In this document: piece by piece, positions 26,760 to 38,387 of the stretch
Layout of the letters: every line of letters starts with the position of its first letter
Numbering within the stretch: the stretch's first letter is position 1
DNA from: Pseudomonas sp. HS6
GTDB lineage: Bacteria; Pseudomonadota; Gammaproteobacteria; Pseudomonadales; Pseudomonadaceae
Length of the DNA stretch: 64,000 bases
Assembly (NCBI RefSeq): GCF_023375815.1
Contig: NZ_CP067412.1
Coordinates: forward strand, 3,968,001-4,032,000
Reading direction: 5' to 3'
Notes under the pieces: generated by a model
Database searches by the model: none
Told to the model about the DNA's origin: nothing
What the model saw: only the letters and a program-made list of their open reading frames with translations
Position numbers and translations under genes: made by a program

Positions 26760-27416
26760 ATGCAGCCGGAGTTTTGGCACAAGAAGTGGGAATCGAACCA
26801 GATCGGCTTTCATCAGCCGGAGGTGAACCCGTATTTGCAGCGTCACTGGCCTGATCTGGCCATCCCGGCGCAGGCGCGTGTGCTGGTGCCGTTGTGCGGT
26901 AAAAGCCTGGATCTGCTGTGGCTGGCCGGGCGTGGGCATCGGGTTCTCGGCGTCGAACTGTCGCACAGGGCTGTCGAAGACTTCTTCCGTGAGCAGCAAT
27001 TGCAGCCGCAGATCAGCGAGGAGGGCGGCTTCAAGGTTTATCGGGCCGGGGCGATCGAGTTGTGGTGCGGGGATTTCTTCGCCTTGTCCGCGAGCGATGT
27101 GGCCGATTGCACGGCACTGTATGACCGCGCGGCGGTGATTGCCTTGCCGGCACCGATGCGTGAGCGCTACGCGGCGCACTTGCAGAATATCTTGCCGGCG
27201 GGTGTCCGCGGTTTGCTGATCACGCTGGATTATGATCAGGCGCAAATGCCGGGGCCGCCGTTTGCGGTTGAAGATGCCGAGATGCATCGACTGTTCGGTG
27301 GCGACTGGCAGATACAGGCGCTGGAAGAAGAGGACGTGTTGAGCGAAAGCGGGAAGTTCCTGCAGGCGGGAGTGACGCGCCTGCAAGAGCGGGTTTACCG
27401 GCTGAATGGCCAGTAA
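26760..27416 (+). CDS. tpm: Thiopurine S-methyltransferase
   Basis: SAM-dependent methyltransferase acting on thiopurines and, in pseudomonads, on selenium and tellurium oxyanions. The 218-residue length is exact for bacterial TPMT. Visible are [23 protein letters not shown] at the N-terminus, [29 protein letters not shown] as the SAM site (about residues 39-68), and [20 protein letters not shown] before ATG 26760 is an excellent RBS. A terminator follows. Confidence 0.95.
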   Translation: MQPEFWHKKWESNQIGFHQPEVNPYLQRHWPDLAIPAQARVLVPLCGKSLDLLWLAGRGHRVLGVELSHRAVEDFFREQQLQPQISEEGGFKVYRAGAIELWCGDFFALSASDVADCTALYDRAAVIALPAPMRERYAAHLQNILPAGVRGLLITLDYDQAQMPGPPFAVEDAEMHRLFGGDWQIQALEEEDVLSESGKFLQAGVTRLQERVYRLNGQ

Positions 27417-27423
27417 GCAGGCA

Positions 27424-27454
27424 CAAAAAAGGCCCGCATCACTGCGGGCCTTTC
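27424..27454. terminator. Terminator between tpm and htpX
   Basis: Stem GGCCCGCA (27431-27438)/TGCGGGCC (27443-27450) with six As before and TTTCTGTTT after; it can serve both converging genes. Confidence 0.8.
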
Positions 27455-27471
27455 TGTTTGGGCCGGGCTGA

Positions 27472-28359
27472 TCAGCCGCGACGACGCAGAGCGTCGATAC
27501 GCTCTTCCAGCGGCGGGTGGCTCATGAACATGCGGGCGAACCCTTGTTTGATACCACCGTTGATGCCAAAGGCGTTGAGGGTGTCTGGCATGTGCACCGG
27601 CAGGCCTTGTTCGGCACGCAGGCGTTGCAAAGCGCCGATCATCGCGCTGGTACCGGCCAGGCGGGCGCCGGCTTCGTCGGCACGAAATTCCCGTTTGCGC
27701 GAGAACCACATCACGATCGCGCTGGCCAGGATACCCAGAACCAGTTCGGCGAAGATGGTCGCGATGTAATACGCGATGCCCTGGCCTTCCTCGTTCTTGA
27801 AGATCACCTTGTCAACGAAGTTACCGATGATCCGCGCGAAGAACATCACGAAGGTGTTCACCACGCCCTGGACCAGTGCCAGGGTGACCATGTCTCCATT
27901 GGCAACGTGGCCGATTTCGTGGGCCAGCACGGCTTTCACTTCATCCGGAGAGAAGCGCTCCAGCAAGCCCTGGCTGACCGCGACCAGCGCGTCGTTCTTG
28001 TTCCAGCCGGTGGCGAAGGCGTTCGCTTCGTAGGCCGGGAAAATCCCGACTTCGGGCATCTTGATCCCGGCTTCGCGGGACAGTTGCTCGACGGTTTGCA
28101 TCAGCCATTGCTCGTGGCGGGTGCGCGGCTGGGTAATGATCTGGGTGCTCGTGCTCATCTTCGCCATCCACTTGGAGATGAACAGCGAGAACAGCGAACC
28201 GGCGAAACCAAAGACTGCACAGAAAACCAGCAGCTGACTGAGGTTGAGGTCAACCCCGTTGGCCGCCATGAACCCGTTGAAGCCGAACAGGCTCAGGGTG
28301 ATGCTGGCTATCAGCACGACCGCCAGGTTAGTGGCCAAAAACAGCAGGATGCGCATCAT
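27472..28359 (-). CDS. htpX: Membrane zinc metalloprotease HtpX
   Basis: HtpX degrades misfolded inner-membrane proteins, in partnership with FtsH. The 295-residue protein has two N-terminal helices (about residues 4-22 and 37-57), the zinc motif AHEIGH near the middle, and two further hydrophobic stretches. A downstream [10 protein letters not shown] segment supplies the third ligand. ATG 28359 (MMRILLF) is used; ATG 28356 is equivalent. AGGAG lies about 10 bases upstream. A promoter with heat-shock-like elements lies upstream. Confidence 0.95.
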   Translation of the reverse strand: MMRILLFLATNLAVVLIASITLSLFGFNGFMAANGVDLNLSQLLVFCAVFGFAGSLFSLFISKWMAKMSTSTQIITQPRTRHEQWLMQTVEQLSREAGIKMPEVGIFPAYEANAFATGWNKNDALVAVSQGLLERFSPDEVKAVLAHEIGHVANGDMVTLALVQGVVNTFVMFFARIIGNFVDKVIFKNEEGQGIAYYIATIFAELVLGILASAIVMWFSRKREFRADEAGARLAGTSAMIGALQRLRAEQGLPVHMPDTLNAFGINGGIKQGFARMFMSHPPLEERIDALRRRG

Positions 28360-28663
28360 GGTTGTAGAAATCTCCTCAAGCTAAAGATGTAGCGTACTGC
28401 GGGGTATATAAGGTGCGGCACCGGGCGATTCAACCGAGTGACTATTTCAAACTGTGTCCTACATCGGATTCTCCGGTATGCGGGACAATTCCCACCCCTG
28501 AAGACGACATGGATGACAGCTGCGCACCTCCCACCGCCATTGCATCAGGCGCATGTGATCGGTACGAATCGACAGTGTAGAAGGCGTGCGGAAGGGGGCG
28601 GGGCAGAAGTGTTGCTGAATCAGACAGTGCGCAACGAAAGGCTCGTTGCGCACAGATCGCCGG
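28360..28663. other. Intergenic interval, no gene seen
   Basis: It contains the htpX promoter at 28406-28433 and, at 28627-28651, a hairpin TGCGCAACGA/TCGTTGCGCA downstream of alaA without a clear T-run. Open frames exist on both strands but lack RBS and codon bias. Confidence 0.5.
28406..28433 (-). promoter_or_regulatory. Candidate htpX promoter
   Basis: On the minus strand TTGAAT (28433-28428), 16 bases, TTATAT (28411-28406). TTGAA with a following CACCTTATAT also resembles an RpoH promoter, which would fit a heat-shock protease. The sequence does not separate sigma-70 from sigma-32. Confidence 0.45.
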
Positions 28664-29875
28664 TTACTGGCGGTAGGACTTGAGGAAGTTGCCGATGCGC
28701 CCGATGGCCATGTCCAGGTCATCGACCCGCGGCAGGGTCACGACACGGAAATGATCCGGCCACGGCCAGTTGAAGGCCGTGCCCTGAACCACCAGGAGCT
28801 TCTCGGACAGCAGCAGATCGAGGACGAATTTCTCGTCGTTGTGGATCGGGCAGACCTTCGGGTCGATCTTCGGGAATGCATACAGGGCGCCCATCGGCTT
28901 CACGCAGCTCACGCCGGGAATGTCGTTGAGCAACTCCCAGGTGCGGTTGCGCTGTTCCAGCAGGCGACCTTGCGGCAGCACCAGATCGTTGATGCTCTGA
29001 TAGCCGCCGAGGGCGGTCTGGATCGCGTGCTGGCTCGGCACGTTGGCACACAGGCGCATGTTGGCCAGCATGTCGATACCTTCGATGTAGCTGTGGGCGT
29101 TGTGTTTCGGCCCGGAAATGGCGATCCAGCCGGAACGGAAACCCGCCACGCGATACGACTTCGACAGACCGTTGAAGGTCAGGCACAGCAGATCGGGTGC
29201 CAGCGAAGCGGTGCAGATGTGCACGGCGTCGTCGTAAAGAATCTTGTCGTAGATCTCGTCAGAGAACACCACCAGGTTGTGCTGACGGGCCAGTTCCAGC
29301 ATGCCCAGCAACACTTCCTTCGAGTACACCGCGCCGGTCGGGTTGTTCGGGTTGATGATCACCATGGCCTTGGTGTTCGGGGTGATCTTGGCCTTCATGT
29401 CGGCCAGGTCCGGGAACCAGTTGGCACCTTCGTCGCACAGGTAGTGCACCGCGTTACCGCCGGCCAGGCTCACGGCAGCGGTCCACAGCGGATAGTCCGG
29501 CGCCGGCACCAGCACTTCGTCACCGTTGTTGAGCAGTGCCTGCAACGACATCACGATCAGTTCGGACACACCGTTGCCGAGATAGATGTCTTCGATGCCG
29601 ACACCTTCGACCTGCTTCTGCTGGTAGTACTGCATCACGGCCTTGCGCGCGCTGAACAGGCCTTTGGAGTCGCTGTAGCCCTGGGCGGTCGGCAGGTTGC
29701 GGATCACATCCTGGAGAATTTCGTCCGGCGCTTCGAAACCAAAGGGCGCCGGATTGCCGATGTTCAGCTTGAGGATGCGATGGCCTTCCTCTTCCAGGCG
29801 TTTGGCGTGCTTGAGCACTGGGCCGCGAATGTCGTAGCAGACGTTGGCGAGCTTGTTCGATTTGCTGAACTGCAT
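28664..29875 (-). CDS. alaA: Glutamate-pyruvate aminotransferase AlaA type
   Basis: PLP-dependent class I aminotransferase making alanine from pyruvate and glutamate. The 403-residue protein begins MQFSKSNKLANVCYDIRGPVLKHAKRLEEEGHRI, the AlaA/YfbQ signature. It then shows LNIGNPAPFGFE, NPNNPTGAVY, SDEIYDKILYD, and the PLP-lysine block GLSKSYRVAGFRSGW. ATG 29875 is chosen; the frame extends to 30034 but that part has no family similarity. It is divergent from msrB. Confidence 0.93.
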   Translation of the reverse strand: MQFSKSNKLANVCYDIRGPVLKHAKRLEEEGHRILKLNIGNPAPFGFEAPDEILQDVIRNLPTAQGYSDSKGLFSARKAVMQYYQQKQVEGVGIEDIYLGNGVSELIVMSLQALLNNGDEVLVPAPDYPLWTAAVSLAGGNAVHYLCDEGANWFPDLADMKAKITPNTKAMVIINPNNPTGAVYSKEVLLGMLELARQHNLVVFSDEIYDKILYDDAVHICTASLAPDLLCLTFNGLSKSYRVAGFRSGWIAISGPKHNAHSYIEGIDMLANMRLCANVPSQHAIQTALGGYQSINDLVLPQGRLLEQRNRTWELLNDIPGVSCVKPMGALYAFPKIDPKVCPIHNDEKFVLDLLLSEKLLVVQGTAFNWPWPDHFRVVTLPRVDDLDMAIGRIGNFLKSYRQ

Positions 29876-30100
29876 GGCGATGTGATCCCGAAAATGAACG
29901 ATCCAGGCGGCGAATGGACAACCGTGCTGGGAATCCTGCGTCTTCACACAGGCAAGCGTCTTGAGCGGCGGTTTCCAACAATCCGTTTGAATGCGCAGGA
30001 TCCCGCTGCCAGACTGGCGTGTGACGAGGCGCAATCATACGTGCCGCCCGATCCGTGGAAAAGGTACAGATCGGGCTTTTTCAGCCGCTGAGGTGTGATG

Positions 30101-30496
30101 ATGGAAAAGATAGAAAAGACCCTGGAAGAATGGCGCGCGATGCTCGACCCGGAGCAATACAACGTGTGTCGTCTCAGTGCCACCGAGCGACCGTTCTCGG
30201 GCAAATATAACGCCACCAAGACTGACGGTGTCTATCACTGCGTCTGCTGCAATGAGCCGTTGTTCGACTCCAGCACCAAATTCGACTCCGGTTGCGGCTG
30301 GCCAAGCTTCTACGCGCCGATCGGCGAGAGCGCCATGACCGAAATCCGCGACATCAGCCATGGCATGATCCGCACCGAAGTGAAATGCGCCCGATGCGAT
30401 GCGCATCTGGGGCACGTGTTCCCCGACGGCCCGCCGCCGACAGGTCTGCGTTACTGCATCAACTCGGTGTGCCTGGATCTGGTGCCACGCGAATAG
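30101..30496 (+). CDS. msrB: Peptide methionine-R-sulfoxide reductase MsrB
   Basis: Reduces the R-epimer of protein methionine sulfoxide. The 131-residue protein has two zinc CxxC pairs (about C47/C50 and C96/C99), GCGWPSF with a possible resolving Cys, and the catalytic Cys in RYCINS (about 119). ATG 30101 is seven bases after TGAGG; ATG 30098 and GTG 30095 are immediate in-frame alternatives. It lies 101 bases upstream of gpx. The gpx operator sits in that gap, so gpx has its own control. Confidence 0.95.
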   Translation: MEKIEKTLEEWRAMLDPEQYNVCRLSATERPFSGKYNATKTDGVYHCVCCNEPLFDSSTKFDSGCGWPSFYAPIGESAMTEIRDISHGMIRTEVKCARCDAHLGHVFPDGPPPTGLRYCINSVCLDLVPRE

Positions 30497-30530
30497 CCGA
30501 TGCGGGCGATCCCTGGATCGCCTTTCTGAT

Positions 30531-30566
30531 AATTGAATTGCACACAATTCAATTGCTCGCTATTTT
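30531..30566 (+). promoter_or_regulatory. Palindromic operator overlapping the gpx-ospR promoter
   Basis: Perfect inverted repeat AATTGAATTG (30531-30540), spacer CACA, CAATTCAATT (30545-30554). It overlaps a sigma-70-like promoter TTGCAC (30538-30543), 17 bases, TATTTT (30561-30566), 32 bases before the gpx start. AATTG/CAATT half-sites match those bound by OhrR-family MarR repressors, and ospR is the second gene of this operon, so OspR autoregulation is the natural reading. Confidence 0.72.
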
Positions 30567-30597
30567 CACAGCTTCTCAACTTTCCAGAGTGCGCACC

Positions 30598-31083
30598 ATG
30601 AGCGATAACCTGCTGACCATCCCGTGCACCACCATCAAGGGTGAGCAAAAGACCCTGGCCGACTTCGCCGGCAAAGCGGTGCTGGTGGTCAACACTGCCA
30701 GCAAGTGCGGTTTCACCCCGCAATACAAGGGCCTTGAGGAGCTGTGGCAGAGCTACAAGGATCAGGGGCTGGTGGTGCTGGGGTTTCCGTGCAACCAGTT
30801 CGGCAAGCAGGAGCCCGGCAACGAGGGGGCGATCAGCGAGTTCTGTGAGCTCAACTACGGTGTCAGCTTCCCGCTGTTCAAGAAGATCGAAGTCAACGGT
30901 AACGGTGCGCATCCGCTGTTCGTACAGCTGAAGAAGCTTGCGCCGGGTGTACTGGGTTCCCAGGGCATCAAGTGGAATTTCACCAAATTCCTGATCGGCA
31001 AGGACGGCCAGTTGGTCAAGCGCTTCGCTCCGGCCACCAAGCCGCAGGATCTGAGCCGCGAGATCGAAGCACTGCTCAAATGA
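30598..31083 (+). CDS. gpx: Glutathione peroxidase-family thiol peroxidase
   Basis: Cys-type Gpx of 161 residues that reduces peroxides, in bacteria usually with thioredoxin as donor. The peroxidatic Cys is in [12 protein letters not shown] (C37). The [13 protein letters not shown] block contains the conserved Gln, and Cys in SEFCELNYG (about 83) can resolve. The Trp-Asn pair is KWNFTKFL. The start codon has a poor RBS. The stop overlaps the ospR start (ATGA), so the two genes form an operon. Confidence 0.94.
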   Translation: MSDNLLTIPCTTIKGEQKTLADFAGKAVLVVNTASKCGFTPQYKGLEELWQSYKDQGLVVLGFPCNQFGKQEPGNEGAISEFCELNYGVSFPLFKKIEVNGNGAHPLFVQLKKLAPGVLGSQGIKWNFTKFLIGKDGQLVKRFAPATKPQDLSREIEALLK

Positions 31084-31524
31084 ACGAACTGTCAGCCGAT
31101 GCGCTGAAGCTCGACAGTCAGTTGTGCTTCAAGCTGTACGCCGCGTCCCGGGCAGTGATTCGTGCGTATAAGCCGATGCTCGATCAGCTCGGCCTGACCT
31201 ACCCGCAATACCTGGCGATGCTGGTGTTGTGGGAATGGCAGGAGGCGGCACCGGAGCAGCCGACCGTCAAGGCGTTGGGCGAGCGTCTGGCGCTGGATTC
31301 CGGGACGCTGACGCCACTGCTCAAGCGTCTGGAGCAACTGCAACTGGTGCAGCGTCAACGCTCGGCGCGGGACGAGCGTGAGGTTCATCTGAGCCTCACG
31401 CCTCAGGGGCAGGCGTTGCGCGAGCAGGTCGGGCCGTTGAAGGATCGCCTGCTGTGCGACAGTGGTGTGGACCTGGATCGGCTCAACGAGCTGCGCACCG
31501 GGCTTGATCATCTGCTGGGGCAAA

Positions 31525-31541
<17 letters not shown>
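31080..31541 (+). CDS. ospR: MarR-family oxidative-stress regulator OspR
   Basis: A 153-residue paralogue of OhrR. In P. aeruginosa OspR represses gpx and affects pigment, antibiotic tolerance and quorum-sensing traits. Oxidation-sensing Cys is at C16 ([11 protein letters not shown]), with a second at about C126 ([10 protein letters not shown]). The HTH is [26 protein letters not shown] and the wing ARDEREV. It is coupled to gpx through ATGA overlap and lies next to sagS in the order known from P. aeruginosa. Its last 17 bases overlap the end of sagS. Confidence 0.92.
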
Positions 31542-33888
<2,347 letters not shown>

Positions 33889-34012
33889 AGTCGATCATGT
33901 ATGGATACCGTGGTTCCCGAATCGCCTTGTAACAAGGCGCCGGGCGGGTGTCGAACGCTATCGGTTGTCGCTGTATTGCCATCATTACTGTGAACCAGCC
34001 CGAGGAGAAGAC

Positions 34013-34903
34013 GTGGATTCCCGATTGAATGCTTTTCTTGAGCGCGCCGAGTCGGTTCTGGCGCGGATCGAACCGCTGCTACCGGCGCCACGCCCGGTCA
34101 TCGACTGGGGCACTTGCCTGGCCGCACGCTGGCAGCGTGACGGTCGCAGCGGGTATCTGCTGCCGCTGGAAGTCAGCCTCGACATGCGTCTTTCGGACTT
34201 GATCGGTGTCGATCGACAACTGGAGCAACTGGGCCGAAATACCCAGCAGTTTCTCGACGGCATGCCGGCCAACCATGCTTTGCTCTGGGGTTCGCGCGGT
34301 ACGGGGAAATCCTCGTTGGTGCGGGCGCTGCTGGCCGAGCACGCCAAGGCTGGTCTGCGCTTGATCGAGATCGAACGTGATCACCTGGCCGACCTGCCAC
34401 GTGTGGTGGAGCAGATCGGCAAACTGCCGCAACGTTTCGTGCTGTTTTGCGATGACCTGTCGTTCGAATCCGGCGAAGGCGATTACCGGGTGCTGAAAAG
34501 CGTGCTGGACGGCTCGCTGGAGCAGGCGCCGGACAACGTGTTGCTGTACGCCACCTCCAACCGTCGCCATCTGGTGCCGGAAAAGGAAAGCGACAACGAA
34601 AACTGGAAGCGCGTCGATGGCGAACTGCATCCGAGCGAAGCGGTGGAAGACAAGATCGCCCTGTCGGATCGCTTCGGCCTGTGGCTGTCTTTTTATCCGT
34701 TCACTCAGGAACATTTCCTCAACGTCGTCGAACACTGGATCGGCCAGTTGGCCGCCAAGGCCGGCCTGAGCTGGCAGCGCGACGAACAACTGGACATTCT
34801 CGCCGTGCGCTGGGCGACCGGCCGTGGCAACCGCAACGGACGTTGCGCGTACCAATTCGCCCGTTACTGGGTGGGACTGAAATTGCTGGAGCACAAGGCA
34901 TGA
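34013..34903 (+). CDS. DUF815 AAA-like ATPase
   Basis: A 296-residue ATP-binding protein of the DUF815 (PF05673) family. It has Walker A GSRGTGKSSLVRALL near residue 95, Walker B VLFCDDLSFE, sensor region LLYATSNRRHLVPE, and a DRFGLWLSFYPFTQEHFL segment typical of the family. The biochemical role is undefined; it resembles small AAA+ switch proteins. GTG 34013 follows GAGGAG by five bases. The msrC start overlaps its stop (ATGA), so they are co-translated. Confidence 0.85.
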   Translation: MDSRLNAFLERAESVLARIEPLLPAPRPVIDWGTCLAARWQRDGRSGYLLPLEVSLDMRLSDLIGVDRQLEQLGRNTQQFLDGMPANHALLWGSRGTGKSSLVRALLAEHAKAGLRLIEIERDHLADLPRVVEQIGKLPQRFVLFCDDLSFESGEGDYRVLKSVLDGSLEQAPDNVLLYATSNRRHLVPEKESDNENWKRVDGELHPSEAVEDKIALSDRFGLWLSFYPFTQEHFLNVVEHWIGQLAAKAGLSWQRDEQLDILAVRWATGRGNRNGRCAYQFARYWVGLKLLEHKA

Positions 34904-35382
34904 TTGATTTGCAACAAAGCGGCCAGGGTCTCGAGGGCTATGGCATGTTGGCCGCACAACTGGAGTCGCTGCTGGCGGACGAGCGCGATTTCATTGCCAA
35001 CGCCGCACAGTTTTCGGCGTTCCTGTACAACCAGCTCGATGACCTGAACTGGGCGGGTTTCTACCTCAATCGCAACGAAGAGCTGGTGCTCGGCCCGTTC
35101 CAGGGCCAGATCGCCTGCGTACGCATTCCGTTCGGTCGCGGTGTGTGTGGCGCGGCGGCGGCCAGTCTGCAGACACAACGGGTCGAAGACGTTCACGCAT
35201 TCCCCGGCCACATCGCCTGTGACAGCGCGTCGAACAGTGAACTGGTGGTGCCGTTGGTCAAGGACGGTCGCCTGATTGGCGTACTCGACCTCGACAGCCC
35301 GAAGCTTTCGCGTTTCGGTGCAGAGGATCAAGCCGGTATCGAACAACTGGCAGCGATCTTCCTGCGCCTGACCGACTGCTGA
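34900..35382 (+). CDS. msrC: Free methionine-(R)-sulfoxide reductase (GAF domain)
   Basis: Single-GAF enzyme of 160 residues that reduces free Met-R-sulfoxide. The three diagnostic cysteines are C73 (QIACVRIPFGRG), C83 (GVCGAAA) and C107 (HIACDS), with the same spacing of 10 and 24 residues as in the E. coli enzyme. DLDSP near the C-terminus is also family-typical. It is translationally coupled to the DUF815 gene, and its stop codon abuts that of the convergent HD-GYP gene with no gap. Confidence 0.93.
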   Translation: MIDLQQSGQGLEGYGMLAAQLESLLADERDFIANAAQFSAFLYNQLDDLNWAGFYLNRNEELVLGPFQGQIACVRIPFGRGVCGAAAASLQTQRVEDVHAFPGHIACDSASNSELVVPLVKDGRLIGVLDLDSPKLSRFGAEDQAGIEQLAAIFLRLTDC

Positions 35383-38328
35383 TCAAGCCGCAAGGCCCGC
35401 CTTGCGCAGCACGCCGTCAGGGTCGACCGCATCGATCTGTTGCGGGTCGAGGAAACGGCTGGCGTATTGCAGATACAGGCCTTCGCGGATGAACAGGCTG
35501 AACAGCTCGGCATCGATGTGCGCCTCGCGGCACATGGTGGCCATGATTCCCAGCGCCTCGCTGAGGGTCTTGGCCTTTTTGTAGGGGCGGTCGGCGGCGG
35601 TCAGCGCTTCGAAGATATTGGCAATCGCCATCATCCGCGCCGGCAGACTCATTTCCTCGCGTTTCAAACGTTTCGGGTAACCGGTGCCGTCCATTTTCTC
35701 GTGATGACCACCGGCAATTTCCGCGACGTTGTTCAGGTGCCCGGGGAAGGGCAAGTGACTGAGCATCAGGATCGTCTGCACCATGTGATGGTTGATGATG
35801 TAACGCTCTTCACGGGTCAAAGTGCCGCGAGGAATGCTCAGGTTGTACAGCTCGCCACGGTTGTATTTGTAGCGTGGGACGTCGAGTTTGAACCCCCACG
35901 GATTGTCTTCTGGAATCAGTTCGCTGTCAGCGCGTTCGAGCAGGTGTTCGGGCTTGTCGGCCAGTAACTTTTCGCTGACGGGCAGGAGGGGGGGCGATGT
36001 GCGCGCCTGACGCCGGTTTTCCTCCCAGGACACGCCCAGACGATCATCCAGCGTGCGTGTCCAGGTGCGCTGCGCTATGCCCTCAAGACGCTGAAGGTCG
36101 GCGTCGGCCATGGCCTCACTGCCCAGATTGCAGCGGGCTACAAAACCGAAATCATCATCCAGCTCTGTCAGCGTCGCGTCGCGCAGGCTGGCCAGTTGTC
36201 GTTCGTCGCCACCCGATGCCATGGCTCGCCAATAGCTGATCCAGGCATCGCGCTTGAGCACTTCGAAGCGGGTGCGGACTTCATGGATGCGATCGTTAAG
36301 GGTTTCCAGTTTGGTGGCTTTGTCGACGACGTATTCCGGCGTTGTGACTTTGCCGCAATCGTGCAGCCACGCGGCGATGTGCAAGGCTTCCCATTCATCC
36401 TCAGAGGGTTGGTAGTCGCTGAAGGCCGGGGCGTCGCTGGCCGCTGCGGCGTGGGCGAGCATCAGGGTCAGTTCCGGCACGCGTTGGCAATGCCCGCCGG
36501 TGTAAGGGCTCTTGGCATCGATGGCGCCGGCGAGCAGTTGAATGAACGCATCGAGCAGTTGTTTTTGCCGGGCTTGCAGACGCTGGCTCTCGATACTCAC
36601 CGCCGCCGCACCGGACACCGCTTGCAGGAACGCGATGCGGTCGGGCCGCAGCTTCTCCAGGTCGGCGGGGGTGCCGCTGTCGTTGATCAGCAGCACCAGC
36701 AGACCGATTGTTTCGTTGTGCTGGTTGTGCAGGCGGATCCCGATCAGGTGGACGCGCGGCGTGTCCATGGCCAACAGGACCTTTTGCAGGTCGGCGGCCT
36801 GTTCGAAGCCGAGGTTGCTGACCACGTTGTCGGCATGCGCCAGTTGCTCGAACCAGGCCGGACCCTGCTTGGTATCAAGGTTGTGGCCTTGAATATCGAA
36901 CACTGCCAGCGGCCGGGAAGTGCCGTCGACCACCAGCCCGTAAGGTTCCATGCGATTGCCATCACTTTCGCGCAGGTAGATCAGGCCTGCCTGGGCCTGG
37001 GCAATTTGCACCGTTTCGAACAACACTCGTTGCAGCAGCGGGGCGAAGCGAGTTTCGGCAGTCAGGCTGTCGGTGATGCGAAAGAAGCTGGCCAAGGTGT
37101 CTTTCATCCGCGCCATCGACAGACTCAACTGGTCAACCTCCAGCACCGGCGAGCGACGGGTCACGGGAAAGTTGAAATCGAAGCTGCGGATGGCATCGGC
37201 TTCCTTGACCAGTGCATGCAGCGGCTTGACCAGAATCCGCGAAATCAGCCAGCCCAGCGGCAGGCACAGCAACAGGGTGGCGAGAGTGATCAGCGCACCT
37301 TGCCAGCGCATGCGATAGGCATCGACCAGTAACTCGTCTTCCGGCACCAGCAAGGCCATCTGCAAACCTTTCGGGCCACCTTCCTGCAGGCTGCTGCGGG
37401 CGACGATCCAGCGTCGCCCGTCAGCTTTCAGGCGTTTGCCCTGATGATCGGTAGACAGCAGGGCATGCAGACTAGGGCTCAGGTCGGCTGCCTTGGCCAG
37501 GCGCGCGGTACGGTCATCGACGATCAGCCGGCTGCTGTCGGGGTACGCTACGGCGTTGCCTTCGGCGTCGAAGAGGACAATTTCCGTTGCTGGCGTCACA
37601 ACATGTTTGGTCAGGGTCGCCGACAGCGCGTCGAGGGTCAGGTCGGCGGCGATCACCGCGTGCGCGCTGCTGCGCCGGGCGAGGGTCGTGCCGACATTGT
37701 GGGTGGAAAAAAACACATAGGGTTCGGTGGTGATTTGTTCGTTCTGTTGCTGTGCGCGGGTGTACCAGGCGCGGTTGCGCGGGTCGTAGACATCGTCCGG
37801 ATTGTCGTGACGTCCGACCGCTGACAATGCCTGATCGAAGAACAGCGATTGCGATCTGGCGCTGCCATTGGCGTCATGTTCGATGCTCCAGACCTGATAC
37901 GCCGCAGCATCCGGAGCTTTCAGCAAGGTTCTCAGTGACGCGGTACGCAAGGGGCGCACCATGAAGAAATCACCATTGTCGTAACCCAGATACAACGAGG
38001 CCAAGTCCGGGTTGTCCGTCAGTGACTGGCTGAACGGCTTGAGCAGCGTCAGGCGTTGTTCGAGGGTTGAGGCCTGAGTCCCGGGGTTGTCCGCGAGCAG
38101 GCTCAGCAGGTGCCGGATTGGCGCATAGGTCGATTGCAGGTCGACGCGTACATCCTGCTCGATGCGCTCGAACAGTTTTTCGCTGCTCGACAGAATGATC
38201 TGTGTGGTCTGCCGGTAGTTGAACAGCCCCAGCACGACCCCGGTGAGCAACAGCAGAAAGGTGAACATGACACTGATGTGCACGTGCAAAGGGAACCGGC
38301 GTTGATCCTGGCGCAGTGGGCTGGGCAT
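35383..38328 (-). CDS. Cache-HAMP-GAF-HD-GYP sensor phosphodiesterase
   Basis: A 981-residue membrane receptor, predicted to hydrolyse c-di-GMP. Order: TM helix (about 20-38), double-Cache periplasmic domain (about 45-330), second TM (about 345-365) and HAMP, a GAF domain (about 440-600), then HD-GYP. The metal motif HDCGK and the HHEKMDGTGYP signature are both intact, so activity is expected. They are separated by about 220 residues, far more than in standard HD-GYP domains. ATG 38328 follows GGAGA. It lies between msrC and rocS2 and is co-directional with rocS2. Confidence 0.9.
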   Translation of the reverse strand: MPSPLRQDQRRFPLHVHISVMFTFLLLLTGVVLGLFNYRQTTQIILSSSEKLFERIEQDVRVDLQSTYAPIRHLLSLLADNPGTQASTLEQRLTLLKPFSQSLTDNPDLASLYLGYDNGDFFMVRPLRTASLRTLLKAPDAAAYQVWSIEHDANGSARSQSLFFDQALSAVGRHDNPDDVYDPRNRAWYTRAQQQNEQITTEPYVFFSTHNVGTTLARRSSAHAVIAADLTLDALSATLTKHVVTPATEIVLFDAEGNAVAYPDSSRLIVDDRTARLAKAADLSPSLHALLSTDHQGKRLKADGRRWIVARSSLQEGGPKGLQMALLVPEDELLVDAYRMRWQGALITLATLLLCLPLGWLISRILVKPLHALVKEADAIRSFDFNFPVTRRSPVLEVDQLSLSMARMKDTLASFFRITDSLTAETRFAPLLQRVLFETVQIAQAQAGLIYLRESDGNRMEPYGLVVDGTSRPLAVFDIQGHNLDTKQGPAWFEQLAHADNVVSNLGFEQAADLQKVLLAMDTPRVHLIGIRLHNQHNETIGLLVLLINDSGTPADLEKLRPDRIAFLQAVSGAAAVSIESQRLQARQKQLLDAFIQLLAGAIDAKSPYTGGHCQRVPELTLMLAHAAAASDAPAFSDYQPSEDEWEALHIAAWLHDCGKVTTPEYVVDKATKLETLNDRIHEVRTRFEVLKRDAWISYWRAMASGGDERQLASLRDATLTELDDDFGFVARCNLGSEAMADADLQRLEGIAQRTWTRTLDDRLGVSWEENRRQARTSPPLLPVSEKLLADKPEHLLERADSELIPEDNPWGFKLDVPRYKYNRGELYNLSIPRGTLTREERYIINHHMVQTILMLSHLPFPGHLNNVAEIAGGHHEKMDGTGYPKRLKREEMSLPARMMAIANIFEALTAADRPYKKAKTLSEALGIMATMCREAHIDAELFSLFIREGLYLQYASRFLDPQQIDAVDPDGVLRKAGLAA

Positions 38329-38387
38329 TGCGGACTCTCCGTGTTGGTAAACACACTGCTCAGCGCCCAAGCATAGTTAAGGCCCGA

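Noticed and set aside
28438..28722. Short ORFs on both strands between htpX and alaA
   Set aside because: No ribosome site, and the composition is unlike neighbouring genes.
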